From contig NZ_JBFJUX010000002.1 in NCBI RefSeq assembly GCF_041624475.1, positions 186,001-250,000 of the forward strand: a DNA stretch of 64,000 nt, read 5' to 3'. Within the stretch, counting starts at the first letter, position 1. Each line of letters starts with the position of its first letter. The translations under genes and the position numbers were made by a program. Below, in pieces: positions 33,991-42,463 of the stretch. The DNA comes from Litorivivens sp041624475. Its GTDB lineage: Bacteria > Pseudomonadota > Gammaproteobacteria > Pseudomonadales > Spongiibacteraceae. The notes beneath the pieces were generated by a model. It searched no databases. It was not told the DNA's origin and was given only the letters and a program-made list of their open reading frames with translations.

Positions 33991-35037
33991 CTAGTCGGTA
34001 AACAGTGCAGCCAGGCCCGAGGCAAAAGGTGGTTTGATCACGCCCTTTTCGGTAATGATGCCGCTGACCAACTCTGCGGGTGTTACATCGAAGGCCGGGT
34101 TTAGGGTTTTTATTTCCTTAAGGGTCGCCTGATGCTCGCCGAATTTTCTGACTTCGTTGCTGTCGCGCTGCTCAATCGGAATCAGCGATCCGTTGGCGGT
34201 CGACAGGTCTATGGTTGAGGATGGGCAGGCGACATAGAAGGGAATGCCGTAGTGTCTGGCGAGAATCGCCACGCCCAAAGTACCAATCTTGTTGGCCACA
34301 TCGCCATTGGCTACTACTCGGTCGGTGCCAACAATGACCAAATCAATTGCGCCAGACGCCATGGTCTGCGCAGCCATATTGTCAGTCAGCAGGGTGACAT
34401 CGATACCGGCACAGTGCAGTTCCCAGCTTGTCAGCCGCGAACCCTGTAGCAGAGGGCGGGTTTCATTGGCGTATACCCGAAAGGAAATACCCTGTTCGTG
34501 GGCGAGGTAGAGCGGTGCCGTTGCCGTACCAATGCCGCCGGTGGCGAGCGCACCTGCATTGCAATGGGTCATCACCCCACAGCCTTCGCGAATCAGCGGC
34601 AATGCCTGTTCACCGATGCCGCGACACAGGGCCTCATCTTCAGCGTGGATTGCCTCGGCTTCGCTTACCAGCCGTTGCCACAAGCCTTCGCTGTCGCCGG
34701 TAAAATCATCACTTAATCGCTTAAGACGTTGCAGTGCCCACTGCAGGTTTACCGCCGTGGGGCGCGAGTTGTTGATGTAGTCGGCCTGGTGATTGAGCTC
34801 GGCGATGAATTCGGGCAGGGGGAGGGCGGTATGGGGAGCGAGCACCACGCACAGCCCGTAGGCGGCCGCGATGCCGATGGCCGGTGCGCCGCGCACTTTC
34901 AGTGCGTGAATGCTGGCGTAGAGCTGCTCGGCACTTTCCTGTTTTTCGTAGTGCACATCGTGGGGCAGGCGAGTCTGGTCGAGTAACCAGAGCTCGCCGT
35001 TTTCCCAGCGTATCGCTTTGGGGAAGTCGCCTATCAT
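33991..35037 (-). CDS. mtnA: S-methyl-5-thioribose-1-phosphate isomerase
   Basis: 348 residues. The eIF2B-related isomerase converts methylthioribose-1-phosphate to methylthioribulose-1-phosphate in methionine salvage. Signatures are VRGAPAIGIAAAYGL, the catalytic cysteine in MTHCNAGALATGG, and the aspartate in VGTDRVVANGDVANKIGT. It overlaps the end of the DAHP synthase gene (ATGA), an odd pairing of aromatic biosynthesis with sulfur salvage. Its substrate is the product of the MTIP at 16754-17494. No other mtn genes are in the window. Confidence 0.95.
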   Translation of the reverse strand: MIGDFPKAIRWENGELWLLDQTRLPHDVHYEKQESAEQLYASIHALKVRGAPAIGIAAAYGLCVVLAPHTALPLPEFIAELNHQADYINNSRPTAVNLQWALQRLKRLSDDFTGDSEGLWQRLVSEAEAIHAEDEALCRGIGEQALPLIREGCGVMTHCNAGALATGGIGTATAPLYLAHEQGISFRVYANETRPLLQGSRLTSWELHCAGIDVTLLTDNMAAQTMASGAIDLVIVGTDRVVANGDVANKIGTLGVAILARHYGIPFYVACPSSTIDLSTANGSLIPIEQRDSNEVRKFGEHQATLKEIKTLNPAFDVTPAELVSGIITEKGVIKPPFASGLAALFTD

Positions 35038-36104
35038 CGACGGGTGGGCAGTACGTCTTTCAGCTTGTTGTGCATGTCGAGAATAGCGGCTTCGGTGTCT
35101 TCCCAGCCGACGCAGCCGTCGGTGACGGAAACACCGTATTTCAGGTCTGCCAGATTTTCAGGAATCTTCTGGGCGCCGCCGTGAATGTGGCTTTCCACCA
35201 TCAGGCCGACAATGGATTTGTTACCTTCCAGAATCTGGTTGGTGACGTTCTCCATGACCAGCGGCTGCAATTCCGGTTGCTTGTTGGAATTGGCGTGGCT
35301 GCAATCCACCATGATATTAGCGGGCAACTTATGCTTGGCGAGCTCCGCTTCAGCCAGTTTGATATGCACAGAGTCGTAATTGGGGCCGCCACTGCCGCCG
35401 CGAAGTACTACGTGGGCGTAAGGGTTGCCGCGGGTGTGGATGACCGCAACCTGGCCTTCATTATTGATGCCCAGAAAACGGTGTGGCTTGGAGGCTGACT
35501 GCATGGCATTGATCGCCACTTCCAGAGAACCGTCAGTACCGTTCTTGAAACCGACCGCCGAGGACAGGCCGCTGGCCATCTCCCGGTGAGTCTGGGATTC
35601 GGTGGTGCGCGCGCCGATTGCCGACCACGCGATGCAGTCCTGCATGTACTGGGGCGAAATCGGATCCAGTGCTTCGGTAGAGGTGGGCAGACCCAGCTCA
35701 CAGATGTTGATCAGCAGCTCGCGACCAATATGCAGGCCTTCCTGAATCTTGAAGGTATCGTTCAGGTGGGGGTCGTTAATCAGGCCTTTCCAGCCTACCG
35801 TGGTGCGCGGCTTTTCGAAGTAAACACGCATCACCAGATGCAGGGTGTCTTCAACCTTGGCCGCCAGCGCTTTCAGGCGCTCGGCGTAGTCCATCGCAGC
35901 TTTGGTATCATGAATAGAGCAGGGGCCGACGACCACAAACAGGCGTTTGTCTTTGCCATCGAGAATATCGCGAATAACCTGGCGCGACTCGCCGACGGTT
36001 GCGGCAGCCGTTTCCGACAGGGGCAGCTCGGATTTCAGTTTGGCCGGCGTAATCAGGATTTCCTGTTCGGCAACATTTAAATTTTCAAGTACTTCAGTAT
36101 TCAT
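35034..36104 (-). CDS. 3-deoxy-7-phosphoheptulonate (DAHP) synthase, AroFGH type
   Basis: 356 residues, type I-alpha. It condenses phosphoenolpyruvate and erythrose-4-phosphate, the first step to aromatic amino acids. Typical blocks are VVVGPCSIHD, VMRVYFEKPRTTVGWKGLINDPH, GARTTESQTHREMASGLS and MVDCSHANSNK. Which amino acid inhibits it cannot be read safely, so I give no aroF/G/H symbol. A GCCGGG/CCCGGC inverted repeat at 36123-36150 in the 5' region brackets a possible -10 box. mtnA follows with a four-base overlap. Confidence 0.95.
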   Translation of the reverse strand: MNTEVLENLNVAEQEILITPAKLKSELPLSETAAATVGESRQVIRDILDGKDKRLFVVVGPCSIHDTKAAMDYAERLKALAAKVEDTLHLVMRVYFEKPRTTVGWKGLINDPHLNDTFKIQEGLHIGRELLINICELGLPTSTEALDPISPQYMQDCIAWSAIGARTTESQTHREMASGLSSAVGFKNGTDGSLEVAINAMQSASKPHRFLGINNEGQVAVIHTRGNPYAHVVLRGGSGGPNYDSVHIKLAEAELAKHKLPANIMVDCSHANSNKQPELQPLVMENVTNQILEGNKSIVGLMVESHIHGGAQKIPENLADLKYGVSVTDGCVGWEDTEAAILDMHNKLKDVLPTRR

Positions 36105-36183
36105 TTAAGATTCCCGCGTTCCGCCGGGTTGATGACTTATAAGGCCCGGCATTCTAACGCAAAAAACACCGTATGGGATATGT

Positions 36184-36462
36184 ATGAGGCGAATAAGCGC
36201 CGTTTACACCGCGATTCTGCTGGGCTCGAGTGCTTCCCTCCCTGCTGCGCCGGAAACCGCCGATGATGAGCTGCCAATCGTTCGTCTGAGCCCGGCAGTT
36301 CGCGAGAGCGATCGCGGCTCTGATTTTTATCAGCGCATCCCCTGTCGAGAGTTGGGAGCGGCGGATGTGCGCACGGATGCCGAACGCGCCCACTTGGATG
36401 CCCGCAAAAAGCAGTGTCTGGAGAAATATCGCCAGTTTGCGCCCAGGTCGTTTCAGCGGTGA
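36184..36462 (+). CDS. Small secreted hypothetical protein
   Basis: 92 residues with a probable signal peptide (about residues 1-21, MRRISAVYTAILLGSSASLPA). The mature part is short, charged and has two cysteines that could form a disulfide, around IPCRELG and KKQCLEKY. I recognise no family. Its stop overlaps the rlmD start (GTGA), which supports it being a real, coupled gene. There is no clear ribosome site. Confidence 0.6.
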   Translation: MRRISAVYTAILLGSSASLPAAPETADDELPIVRLSPAVRESDRGSDFYQRIPCRELGAADVRTDAERAHLDARKKQCLEKYRQFAPRSFQR

Positions 36463-37718
36463 GTCGTCTTCGGGTCTACAAAAAAGACAAAGCCCGGCCC
36501 CAGCAATGGCAGGACGAACTAACGATTACCCGGCTCAGCGACGATGGTCGGGGGGTGGCGAAGCGTTCTGGCAAGGTGGTATTTGTTGAGCGTTGTCTGC
36601 CAGGTGAAACTGTCACGGCCCGAAGTTATCGCACAGGCAAACGCTTTGATGATGCCGAGCTGATAGCGGTAACTGAGCCTTCCAGTCAACGGGTTGAGCC
36701 ACCTTGCCGCCACTACAACGACTGTGGCGGCTGTCAGCTTCAGCATATGGGCATCACCACTCAGCGAGAGTATAAAACCGAGCGCTTTGCGGCCATGCTG
36801 TCGCGGCTGAACGGACCAGAAGCGCTGCCACCTATAGTGGGGGAGGCATTCGGCTACCGCCATCGAATACGATTGGCCTTCGAAAAGGGTCGCGTTGGAC
36901 TTAAAGCCGCGCGCAGCCATGCCATTGTGCCGGTTCCCGAGTGCCTTATCCTTCGACCTGCTCTGGCAGGGGCCATGAAAACTCTCTACCGGCATAGTGA
37001 GAGCTTTTCAGCTCTGTTTCGCGGTGAAATAGAGCTGGTTGAGGGGCAGGGTGGACAGGTCGCCTGCGCGCTGTCGCTGACCAAGAAGCCGACAGCGGCT
37101 GCGCTTTCCCGCTTTCTGGCCTCATTCCCCCTGCCGGTCAGTCTGATTGTCGTCGGCGACGAGGTACTCAGGCTGGAGGCGGCGGAGCTACTCTATCCAG
37201 ACGGCGACCTGCGCTTCGAGCCCAGCGATTTTACCCAGGTAAACCCGGACGTTAACCGGCAGTTGCTGGCACAGGTCGGTGACTGGTTGGCCTTGACGCA
37301 AGAGGATTGGCTGCTGGATGCCTTTTCCGGTCTGGGGAATTTCAGCCTGGCTCTGGCAGCCCTGTGTAGCCGGGTTCTGGGGCTGGAAAGTGATGCGGAA
37401 ATGGTTGCCCGAGCCCGGCTTTCGGCTCCGGCGACTGTGCGCTTTGAGCAGGCCGACCTGTTTGAACCGAAGCTGTCCTTGCCTGAGGGGCTTAACAAGG
37501 CAGTGATCGATCCACCCCGGGCCGGTGCCAGCGCTCTGTGTGAAAAACTCGCGGCCATGCCTCTGCGGAGAATTGTCTATGTCAGTTGTGACCCGGCTAC
37601 GCTGGAGCGCGATGCCGGAATCCTGATGGCAGGCGGTTATCGCCTGGAGTCTGCGCGTTGGGTGGATATGTTCCCGCAAACTCACCATATGGAGTCAGTA
37701 CTGCTGTTTAAGCGTTAG
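36459..37718 (+). CDS. rlmD: 23S rRNA (uracil-1939-C5)-methyltransferase RlmD
   Basis: 419 residues from the GTG at 36459, in a GTGA overlap with the gene upstream. An N-terminal TRAM domain (DELTITRLSDDGRGVAKRSGKVVFVERCLPGE) is followed by the [4Fe-4S] ligands in CRHYNDCGGCQ and PECLILRP. The methyltransferase domain has LLDAFSGLGNFSLALA, IDPPRAGA and the catalytic cysteine in VSCDPATLERD. It methylates U1939 of 23S rRNA. Confidence 0.94.
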   Translation: MSRLRVYKKDKARPQQWQDELTITRLSDDGRGVAKRSGKVVFVERCLPGETVTARSYRTGKRFDDAELIAVTEPSSQRVEPPCRHYNDCGGCQLQHMGITTQREYKTERFAAMLSRLNGPEALPPIVGEAFGYRHRIRLAFEKGRVGLKAARSHAIVPVPECLILRPALAGAMKTLYRHSESFSALFRGEIELVEGQGGQVACALSLTKKPTAAALSRFLASFPLPVSLIVVGDEVLRLEAAELLYPDGDLRFEPSDFTQVNPDVNRQLLAQVGDWLALTQEDWLLDAFSGLGNFSLALAALCSRVLGLESDAEMVARARLSAPATVRFEQADLFEPKLSLPEGLNKAVIDPPRAGASALCEKLAAMPLRRIVYVSCDPATLERDAGILMAGGYRLESARWVDMFPQTHHMESVLLFKR

Positions 37719-37826
37719 TAGTTGGCGAGATTAAACTGCTGTGGCTTTTTGCCGATCGGGTCACTGGCAGGGTGCCGGATATCCCCTTACTATGGCCCGA
37801 TGATAATAAAAAGTACGGGTACGACC

Positions 37827-40115
37827 ATGCGATTTCTGCTAGTGCTGGCTGGCCTGCTGTTGGCGGGCTGTAATGACAGTTCAAGTTCCTCCTCTTCCCC
37901 GCCTGCGGCGATAACAGGCCCGCAAACACCCGCGCCCCCGGTCGCGAGACAGGGCCTGCCCGAGGGTGTGCCACCGGCCGCACGCGGCGTTGAGCCGGCG
38001 CTGCCGGTGAATCCGGCCTGGCCATTTGCTGGCAGCGCGCCGCGCACGCTTGGTACCGGCCGCTATGCCGGCGGCGCCTATTACTGGACCGACTTTATTT
38101 ACGATGCCAACGGCGCCCTTGGGCCTAATCCGCCGGCTTACCGCGTCGGCACGCCTTCCGGCGGCAGTTATCACTACCCTGACGAGGCCATGGCGGGTAA
38201 TGGCGCTGATATTTTTCGGGTAGGCATCGGCCGCGACGACACCAGTCTGCATCTGCGGGTTGATTGGCAGACCCTGCTAGATCCCGCCGTCCCCATCGCC
38301 GCCTTCGCCCTGGACTACAAGGAGGGCGGCCAGGATACCCTGCCGGGCATTCCCCGTATTACTGCTCCGGGCATTGATGCTCTGGTGTTTCTGTCCAGTG
38401 CGGGCGTGACGGTGGATCGCCTGGACGGCAACGGCCCCATAGCCTTCGGCCAGATTACGACGGATCGGGCCTCACGGTCTTTTGTCGCGCAGATTGGCAG
38501 CACGCTGTTTAGCTATGAGCGTCCCTGGAACGTTTACCTGTTGGCGGGTATTCACGACGGCAACGGCGGTTTTCTGGACGACAACGCCGCTTTCCGTAAA
38601 TTGCCCACCCAGCCGCCTGTGTTCAACGTGGCGTTCAGGAATTACGACGATGAACCGGTGGCCAATAACTTCTGGTTCGATCAGGAGCAGGCGATTGCAC
38701 TGAACAGCGGTGATATCAGCGAATTTGTGCTGGAGTTAGACTGGAGTCGGATGGGTGAAACGGAACCGGAACCGCTGCCAAAGGGCTACAGCAATCGCTG
38801 GTATGTCTCTTCCCTGTCGGGCACGGCGCTGAAGGCTGATGGTCAGGAGGCGGGGATTGATCGCAGCGAAAACCCGGTGACCCAGCCCCAGTACTACGAT
38901 GCCGTGCAGCCCTATGGCATCTACGTCCCGGAAAATTATCAGGAAAGCGAGGATGAGCCGACGCTGTTTACCTGGCTGCTGCACAGTCTCACCCAGAACC
39001 ATAACCAGTACGCTGCCACGGTGCCAAACTTTCTAGACGCCGCCTGTGAGCGCTTGCGCCAGTCGATCTGTGTCACCACATTGGGGCGGGGGCCAGCGGG
39101 TTTTTACAGTGGTCCTGCCGAGGTGGATTTCTGGGAAGTCTGGCGCGATGTCGCGGCCCATTACACCATTGATCCGGAGCGGGTAATCAGCAGTGGTTAT
39201 TCGATGGGTGCGATCGGCACCATCAATCTGATGATCAAATACCCGGATGTCTTTGCCGGTGGTGTGGTACTGGCGGGCTCTCATGCGGACAGCACGCTTT
39301 TACCCTGTTCACCGGGGACGTCCGGGTGCGCTGAGCCCAAAGGCCCTGAGCTAATGCAGAACCTGAAGTGGAATGGTTACTACCACGCTCACGGCAGCTT
39401 TGACCAACTGGTGCCATTTGTCGATGCCCGCGCTACGGTGGATGCCATGAAAGACAATGGTTACCGCTATGTCTTTGACCATTATGTAGCGGAGGACCAC
39501 GTTATATGGACGCTGAAAGATGCGGCGTATTCGGCTTACGAGGAAGCCGCCAAATGGATGGTCGGCTGGTTGGCCGAAACCGATACGCGCAAACAGAACC
39601 CGGGCGATTTTATCTATCGCTGGGAGCCCTCAGCAGTTGATTCCGTTTTGGACGTTGGCCCGCAAGGTGCCTGGTGGTTGAGTGACATTGCGGCGGTAGA
39701 GGATGTGGACTTTGCCGAAATCCGTCTCGATTCCGGGGCTTTGCCTGAGCGGGTTGTGACCGCTGATTTCGAAGGAAACCAGTTTCTTCCTCCCAATGAT
39801 ATGACCCGCAGCCCGGCACTGCGTGAAGAACAGCGCTGGGAAGGTGATACTCTGGAAACCGTTGCCGGCACTCTGACGGTTGGTCTGGAGAATGTTGCGG
39901 CCTTGACGCTTGATCTGGAACGAGCCGGTATTGCCGGCCGGGCGGATCGGGAAATACAGCTCGATTCCACGCATCCGGTGACGCTGACATTGACGGGGCT
40001 GGAGCCTGGTGCCCAGTTGATGACGGGCAGTAAGACAGTGATGGAGCAGAGCGGACAGGTAACGCTGAACCTGCCCGCAGGTGCCGGGCAGGTTATTAGC
40101 TTTTCAGCGCTTTGA
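37827..40115 (+). CDS. Large lipoprotein with alpha/beta-hydrolase (esterase/peptidase-like) domain
   Basis: 762 residues from ATG 37827. A lipoprotein signal ends at LLAGC (Cys 15), followed by a Ser/Pro linker (NDSSSSSSSPPAAITG). Residues about 50-330 form a beta-rich domain, resembling carbohydrate-binding or DOMON-like sandwiches. The alpha/beta-hydrolase follows, with nucleophile S459 in GYSMGAIG and probable D526 and H558 (AEDHVIW). A C-terminal beta domain of about 170 residues ends the protein. It looks like an outer-membrane-anchored esterase or prolyl-oligopeptidase-type enzyme, possibly a polymer depolymerase. The substrate is unknown. It stands apart from rlmD by 108 bases and converges on the LLM oxidoreductase. 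Confidence 0.75.
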   Translation: MRFLLVLAGLLLAGCNDSSSSSSSPPAAITGPQTPAPPVARQGLPEGVPPAARGVEPALPVNPAWPFAGSAPRTLGTGRYAGGAYYWTDFIYDANGALGPNPPAYRVGTPSGGSYHYPDEAMAGNGADIFRVGIGRDDTSLHLRVDWQTLLDPAVPIAAFALDYKEGGQDTLPGIPRITAPGIDALVFLSSAGVTVDRLDGNGPIAFGQITTDRASRSFVAQIGSTLFSYERPWNVYLLAGIHDGNGGFLDDNAAFRKLPTQPPVFNVAFRNYDDEPVANNFWFDQEQAIALNSGDISEFVLELDWSRMGETEPEPLPKGYSNRWYVSSLSGTALKADGQEAGIDRSENPVTQPQYYDAVQPYGIYVPENYQESEDEPTLFTWLLHSLTQNHNQYAATVPNFLDAACERLRQSICVTTLGRGPAGFYSGPAEVDFWEVWRDVAAHYTIDPERVISSGYSMGAIGTINLMIKYPDVFAGGVVLAGSHADSTLLPCSPGTSGCAEPKGPELMQNLKWNGYYHAHGSFDQLVPFVDARATVDAMKDNGYRYVFDHYVAEDHVIWTLKDAAYSAYEEAAKWMVGWLAETDTRKQNPGDFIYRWEPSAVDSVLDVGPQGAWWLSDIAAVEDVDFAEIRLDSGALPERVVTADFEGNQFLPPNDMTRSPALREEQRWEGDTLETVAGTLTVGLENVAALTLDLERAGIAGRADREIQLDSTHPVTLTLTGLEPGAQLMTGSKTVMEQSGQVTLNLPAGAGQVISFSAL

Positions 40116-40121
40116 GCGCCT

Positions 40122-40988
40122 TTACATTTTGCTGATAATGTCGTCGGCGTAGCGTTTTACGCCGTCTATTTTCTTGTCGATATCGTCGGTTTCGCCGTGA
40201 TAGAAAGGCCAGGGCATGGTCAGGATGTGAGTCACGCCCGCATCCTCCAGCTTTTTGTAGCCGTCGACGGTAAAGGCGTCGGACGGAGTGGCCATCACGC
40301 TGAAGGGCAGGTGGTCGCGGCCGTATTCCTTGCGATAGGCTTTTACCTTGTCGATGCAGGCGATAATTTCATCGGAGGTTTGCAGGTCCGTCACCCAGCC
40401 GTCGCCCAGACGGGCGGCGCGCTTCATGGCCGCATCGCTGATGCCGCCCACCCAGATGGGAATGTGCGCCGTCGGTGCCGGGTTCATTTCCAGCTTGTCG
40501 AACTGATAATACTTGCCCTGATAGTCCACCATCTCGCCGGACCAGAGCAGGCGCATCACCTCAACCATTTCATCGGCACGCTTTCCGCGCGTGTGGAAGT
40601 CCTGTTGCATCAACTCGAATTCATCTTTGGACCAACCGACACCGATGGCAGGAATGATGCGGTTATCAGAAATGATGGCGGCGGTGCTGATGGCTTTGGC
40701 TACCAGAAAGGGATTGCGCATGGGCAGCACAAAAATGTTGTTAGTGAACTTCAGTCGTTTGGTGATAGTCGACAGGGCTCCCGCCATCACATAGGGGTCG
40801 GGCCAGTCGGTAAAGGCCTCCCAGCGCCGCGAACCGTCGTCGGTGTAGGGGTAGGGCGTGCGGATCGATTCCGGGTGAACCACGTGATCTGAAAAGGACA
40901 TCGCTTCCCAGCCGCAGTCGTCCGCGACGGGTGCGAGTTGGGTCAGATGGGCGACGGTGCTGAAGGAGGTAGAGAGTACAAATTTCAT
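40122..40988 (-). CDS. LLM-class (TIGR03619-like) flavin/F420-dependent oxidoreductase
   Basis: 288 residues from the ATG at 40988, the usual start of the family; the upstream 26 codons run into the phosphatase gene. The luciferase-like TIM barrel shows FSDHVVHPES, VLPMRNPFLVAKAISTAAIIS, GVGWSKDEFELMQQDFHTRG and IPIWVGGISDAAMKRAARLGDGW. TIGR03619 members use F420 in actinobacteria; whether this organism makes F420 or uses FMN is unknown. It begins one base after the low-MW phosphatase stop and is the last gene of a minus-strand unit. Confidence 0.85.
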   Translation of the reverse strand: MKFVLSTSFSTVAHLTQLAPVADDCGWEAMSFSDHVVHPESIRTPYPYTDDGSRRWEAFTDWPDPYVMAGALSTITKRLKFTNNIFVLPMRNPFLVAKAISTAAIISDNRIIPAIGVGWSKDEFELMQQDFHTRGKRADEMVEVMRLLWSGEMVDYQGKYYQFDKLEMNPAPTAHIPIWVGGISDAAMKRAARLGDGWVTDLQTSDEIIACIDKVKAYRKEYGRDHLPFSVMATPSDAFTVDGYKKLEDAGVTHILTMPWPFYHGETDDIDKKIDGVKRYADDIISKM

Positions 40989-40989
40989 A

Positions 40990-41469
40990 TCAAATTCCGT
41001 GCTTTGTTCGAATATGGGCGAGCAGTCCATCGGCGGCTCGCTCCAGCGTTTGAATGACGCCGTCAAAGGCTTCGGCTTCTTTGTAATAGGGGTCGGGAAT
41101 CTGCGCGTTACCGCCGTTTTTGCAGTAGTTCATAAACAGGTTGATCTCGCCGGTGAAGTCTTTCGGCGCCCAGGCTTCCACGTTGGTCAGGTTGATCCGA
41201 TCCATGGCAATCACATAGTCAAAACGCTGATAGTCTTCGTCACAGATCTGCCGGGCAATCTGATCGCTGATGTCATAACCTGCACGCAGTGCGGCTGACT
41301 GAGAGCGTTCATCCGGGGATTTACCAAGGTTGAATGCCGCGGTGCCACAGGAGTCCGTGTGAATTTGATCGCTCAGCCCTGCCGAGCGAATCCGGTGTTC
41401 GAAAATCCCTTGAGCCGCTGGCGACCGACAGATATTTCCAAGACAGACAAAAAGTACACCAACAGACAT
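40990..41469 (-). CDS. Low-molecular-weight protein-tyrosine phosphatase
   Basis: 159 residues. The P-loop CLGNICRS starts at C9, with catalytic R15. The general-acid aspartate is in DPYY near residue 121, and the family helix DERSQSAALRAGYDISDQIARQI is present. It is cytoplasmic, without a signal. Such enzymes dephosphorylate tyrosine residues of, for example, capsule kinases, but no kinase gene lies nearby. It is followed by the LLM gene and preceded by a second, unrelated phosphatase. Confidence 0.92.
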   Translation of the reverse strand: MSVGVLFVCLGNICRSPAAQGIFEHRIRSAGLSDQIHTDSCGTAAFNLGKSPDERSQSAALRAGYDISDQIARQICDEDYQRFDYVIAMDRINLTNVEAWAPKDFTGEINLFMNYCKNGGNAQIPDPYYKEAEAFDGVIQTLERAADGLLAHIRTKHGI

Positions 41470-41553
41470 GGGGGCTCCTGAATAAAGATGGTTAGAGTAG
41501 GCGGGAAGGGCCTGCGCTGCATCACCCGAACGGAGGGCAGCAGAGCCGCGGGG

Positions 41554-42456
41554 CTAGTACAGCAGATGTTCCTGCAACTGTTGGCGCTCTTTGGGGCCGA
41601 TGCCCAATGCCGTTTGCAGGTAGTTGTCCATGCTGCCGTAGGTTTCGTCGATGACCTCGAAGGCCGCGTTGATATAGTCCGCATCGACACCGAGCAGGGC
41701 TCGCGCTGCCTCTTCGTTTGCCCGAAACAGGCTGCCGATTTTGATCCAGCGCAGCCAGTTTGCCATTTGCTTCTGGGTGTAAGTATTGGTTGCCAGGTAA
41801 TCCTCAAGGATGGTTTCTCGCGGCACGTTCAGTGCGCTTAGCACCAGCGCAGCGGCAAGTCCGGTTCGATCTTTACCGGCGGTGCAGTGAAATACGGTCG
41901 GGTAACTGCTGCTGTGCAGGAGTTCCTGCATAAATTCGCGGTAGACCGGTGTGTGGTTTTCGATCATCTCGCGATTGGCCGCGATCATCAGGGCTCGCAC
42001 TTCGTCGGTACTGGTGTCGGGGTTGGTGACAAAGCCCCTCATATCATCAACCGCGGTCGCGGCAATGGCGATTGGCTTGTTGAACACACTCACCGAGGTG
42101 TCGGGGGCGAAGCGGTTAGGCGCTTCGGCGCGTTCTGCCTCAGAGCGAAAATCGATTACACGCCGGATCTCGAGGCGTTCGATGTATTGCTCATCGGCGG
42201 CACTGAGCCCGGCGAGTTTATCCGAGCGGTACAGCACACCCCAACGCAGGGTTCTGCCGTCCCGAGTCTGGTATCCGCCGAGGTCGCGGAAGTTATGGGC
42301 GCCATCAAAGGGCAATTTGCGGCTGTGGACAGACTGCTCGGCAGACCAATACGCCGGTAGTGGCCTTTCGTCCAATGGGAGGGAATCAGAACAGGCCGTG
42401 AGCAGCGTCAGGATCAGGCAAAGCGTGAGCGCACTCAGCGATAGTTTGCGGGTCAT
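41554..42456 (-). CDS. Lipoprotein tyrosine phosphatase (Y_phosphatase3 / PF13350 type)
   Basis: 300 residues. A lipoprotein signal ends at LTAC (Cys 22, next residue Ser), predicting an outer-membrane lipoprotein facing the periplasm. The P-loop is FHCTAGKDRTG with nucleophile C191, and NFRDLGGY near residue 55 is the family start. Relatives are dual-specificity or phosphoinositide-like phosphatases; the substrate here is unknown. It sits between an AraC regulator and a cytoplasmic low-MW phosphatase. Confidence 0.88.
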   Translation of the reverse strand: MTRKLSLSALTLCLILTLLTACSDSLPLDERPLPAYWSAEQSVHSRKLPFDGAHNFRDLGGYQTRDGRTLRWGVLYRSDKLAGLSAADEQYIERLEIRRVIDFRSEAERAEAPNRFAPDTSVSVFNKPIAIAATAVDDMRGFVTNPDTSTDEVRALMIAANREMIENHTPVYREFMQELLHSSSYPTVFHCTAGKDRTGLAAALVLSALNVPRETILEDYLATNTYTQKQMANWLRWIKIGSLFRANEEAARALLGVDADYINAAFEVIDETYGSMDNYLQTALGIGPKERQQLQEHLLY

Positions 42457-42463
42457 GGTTTTC

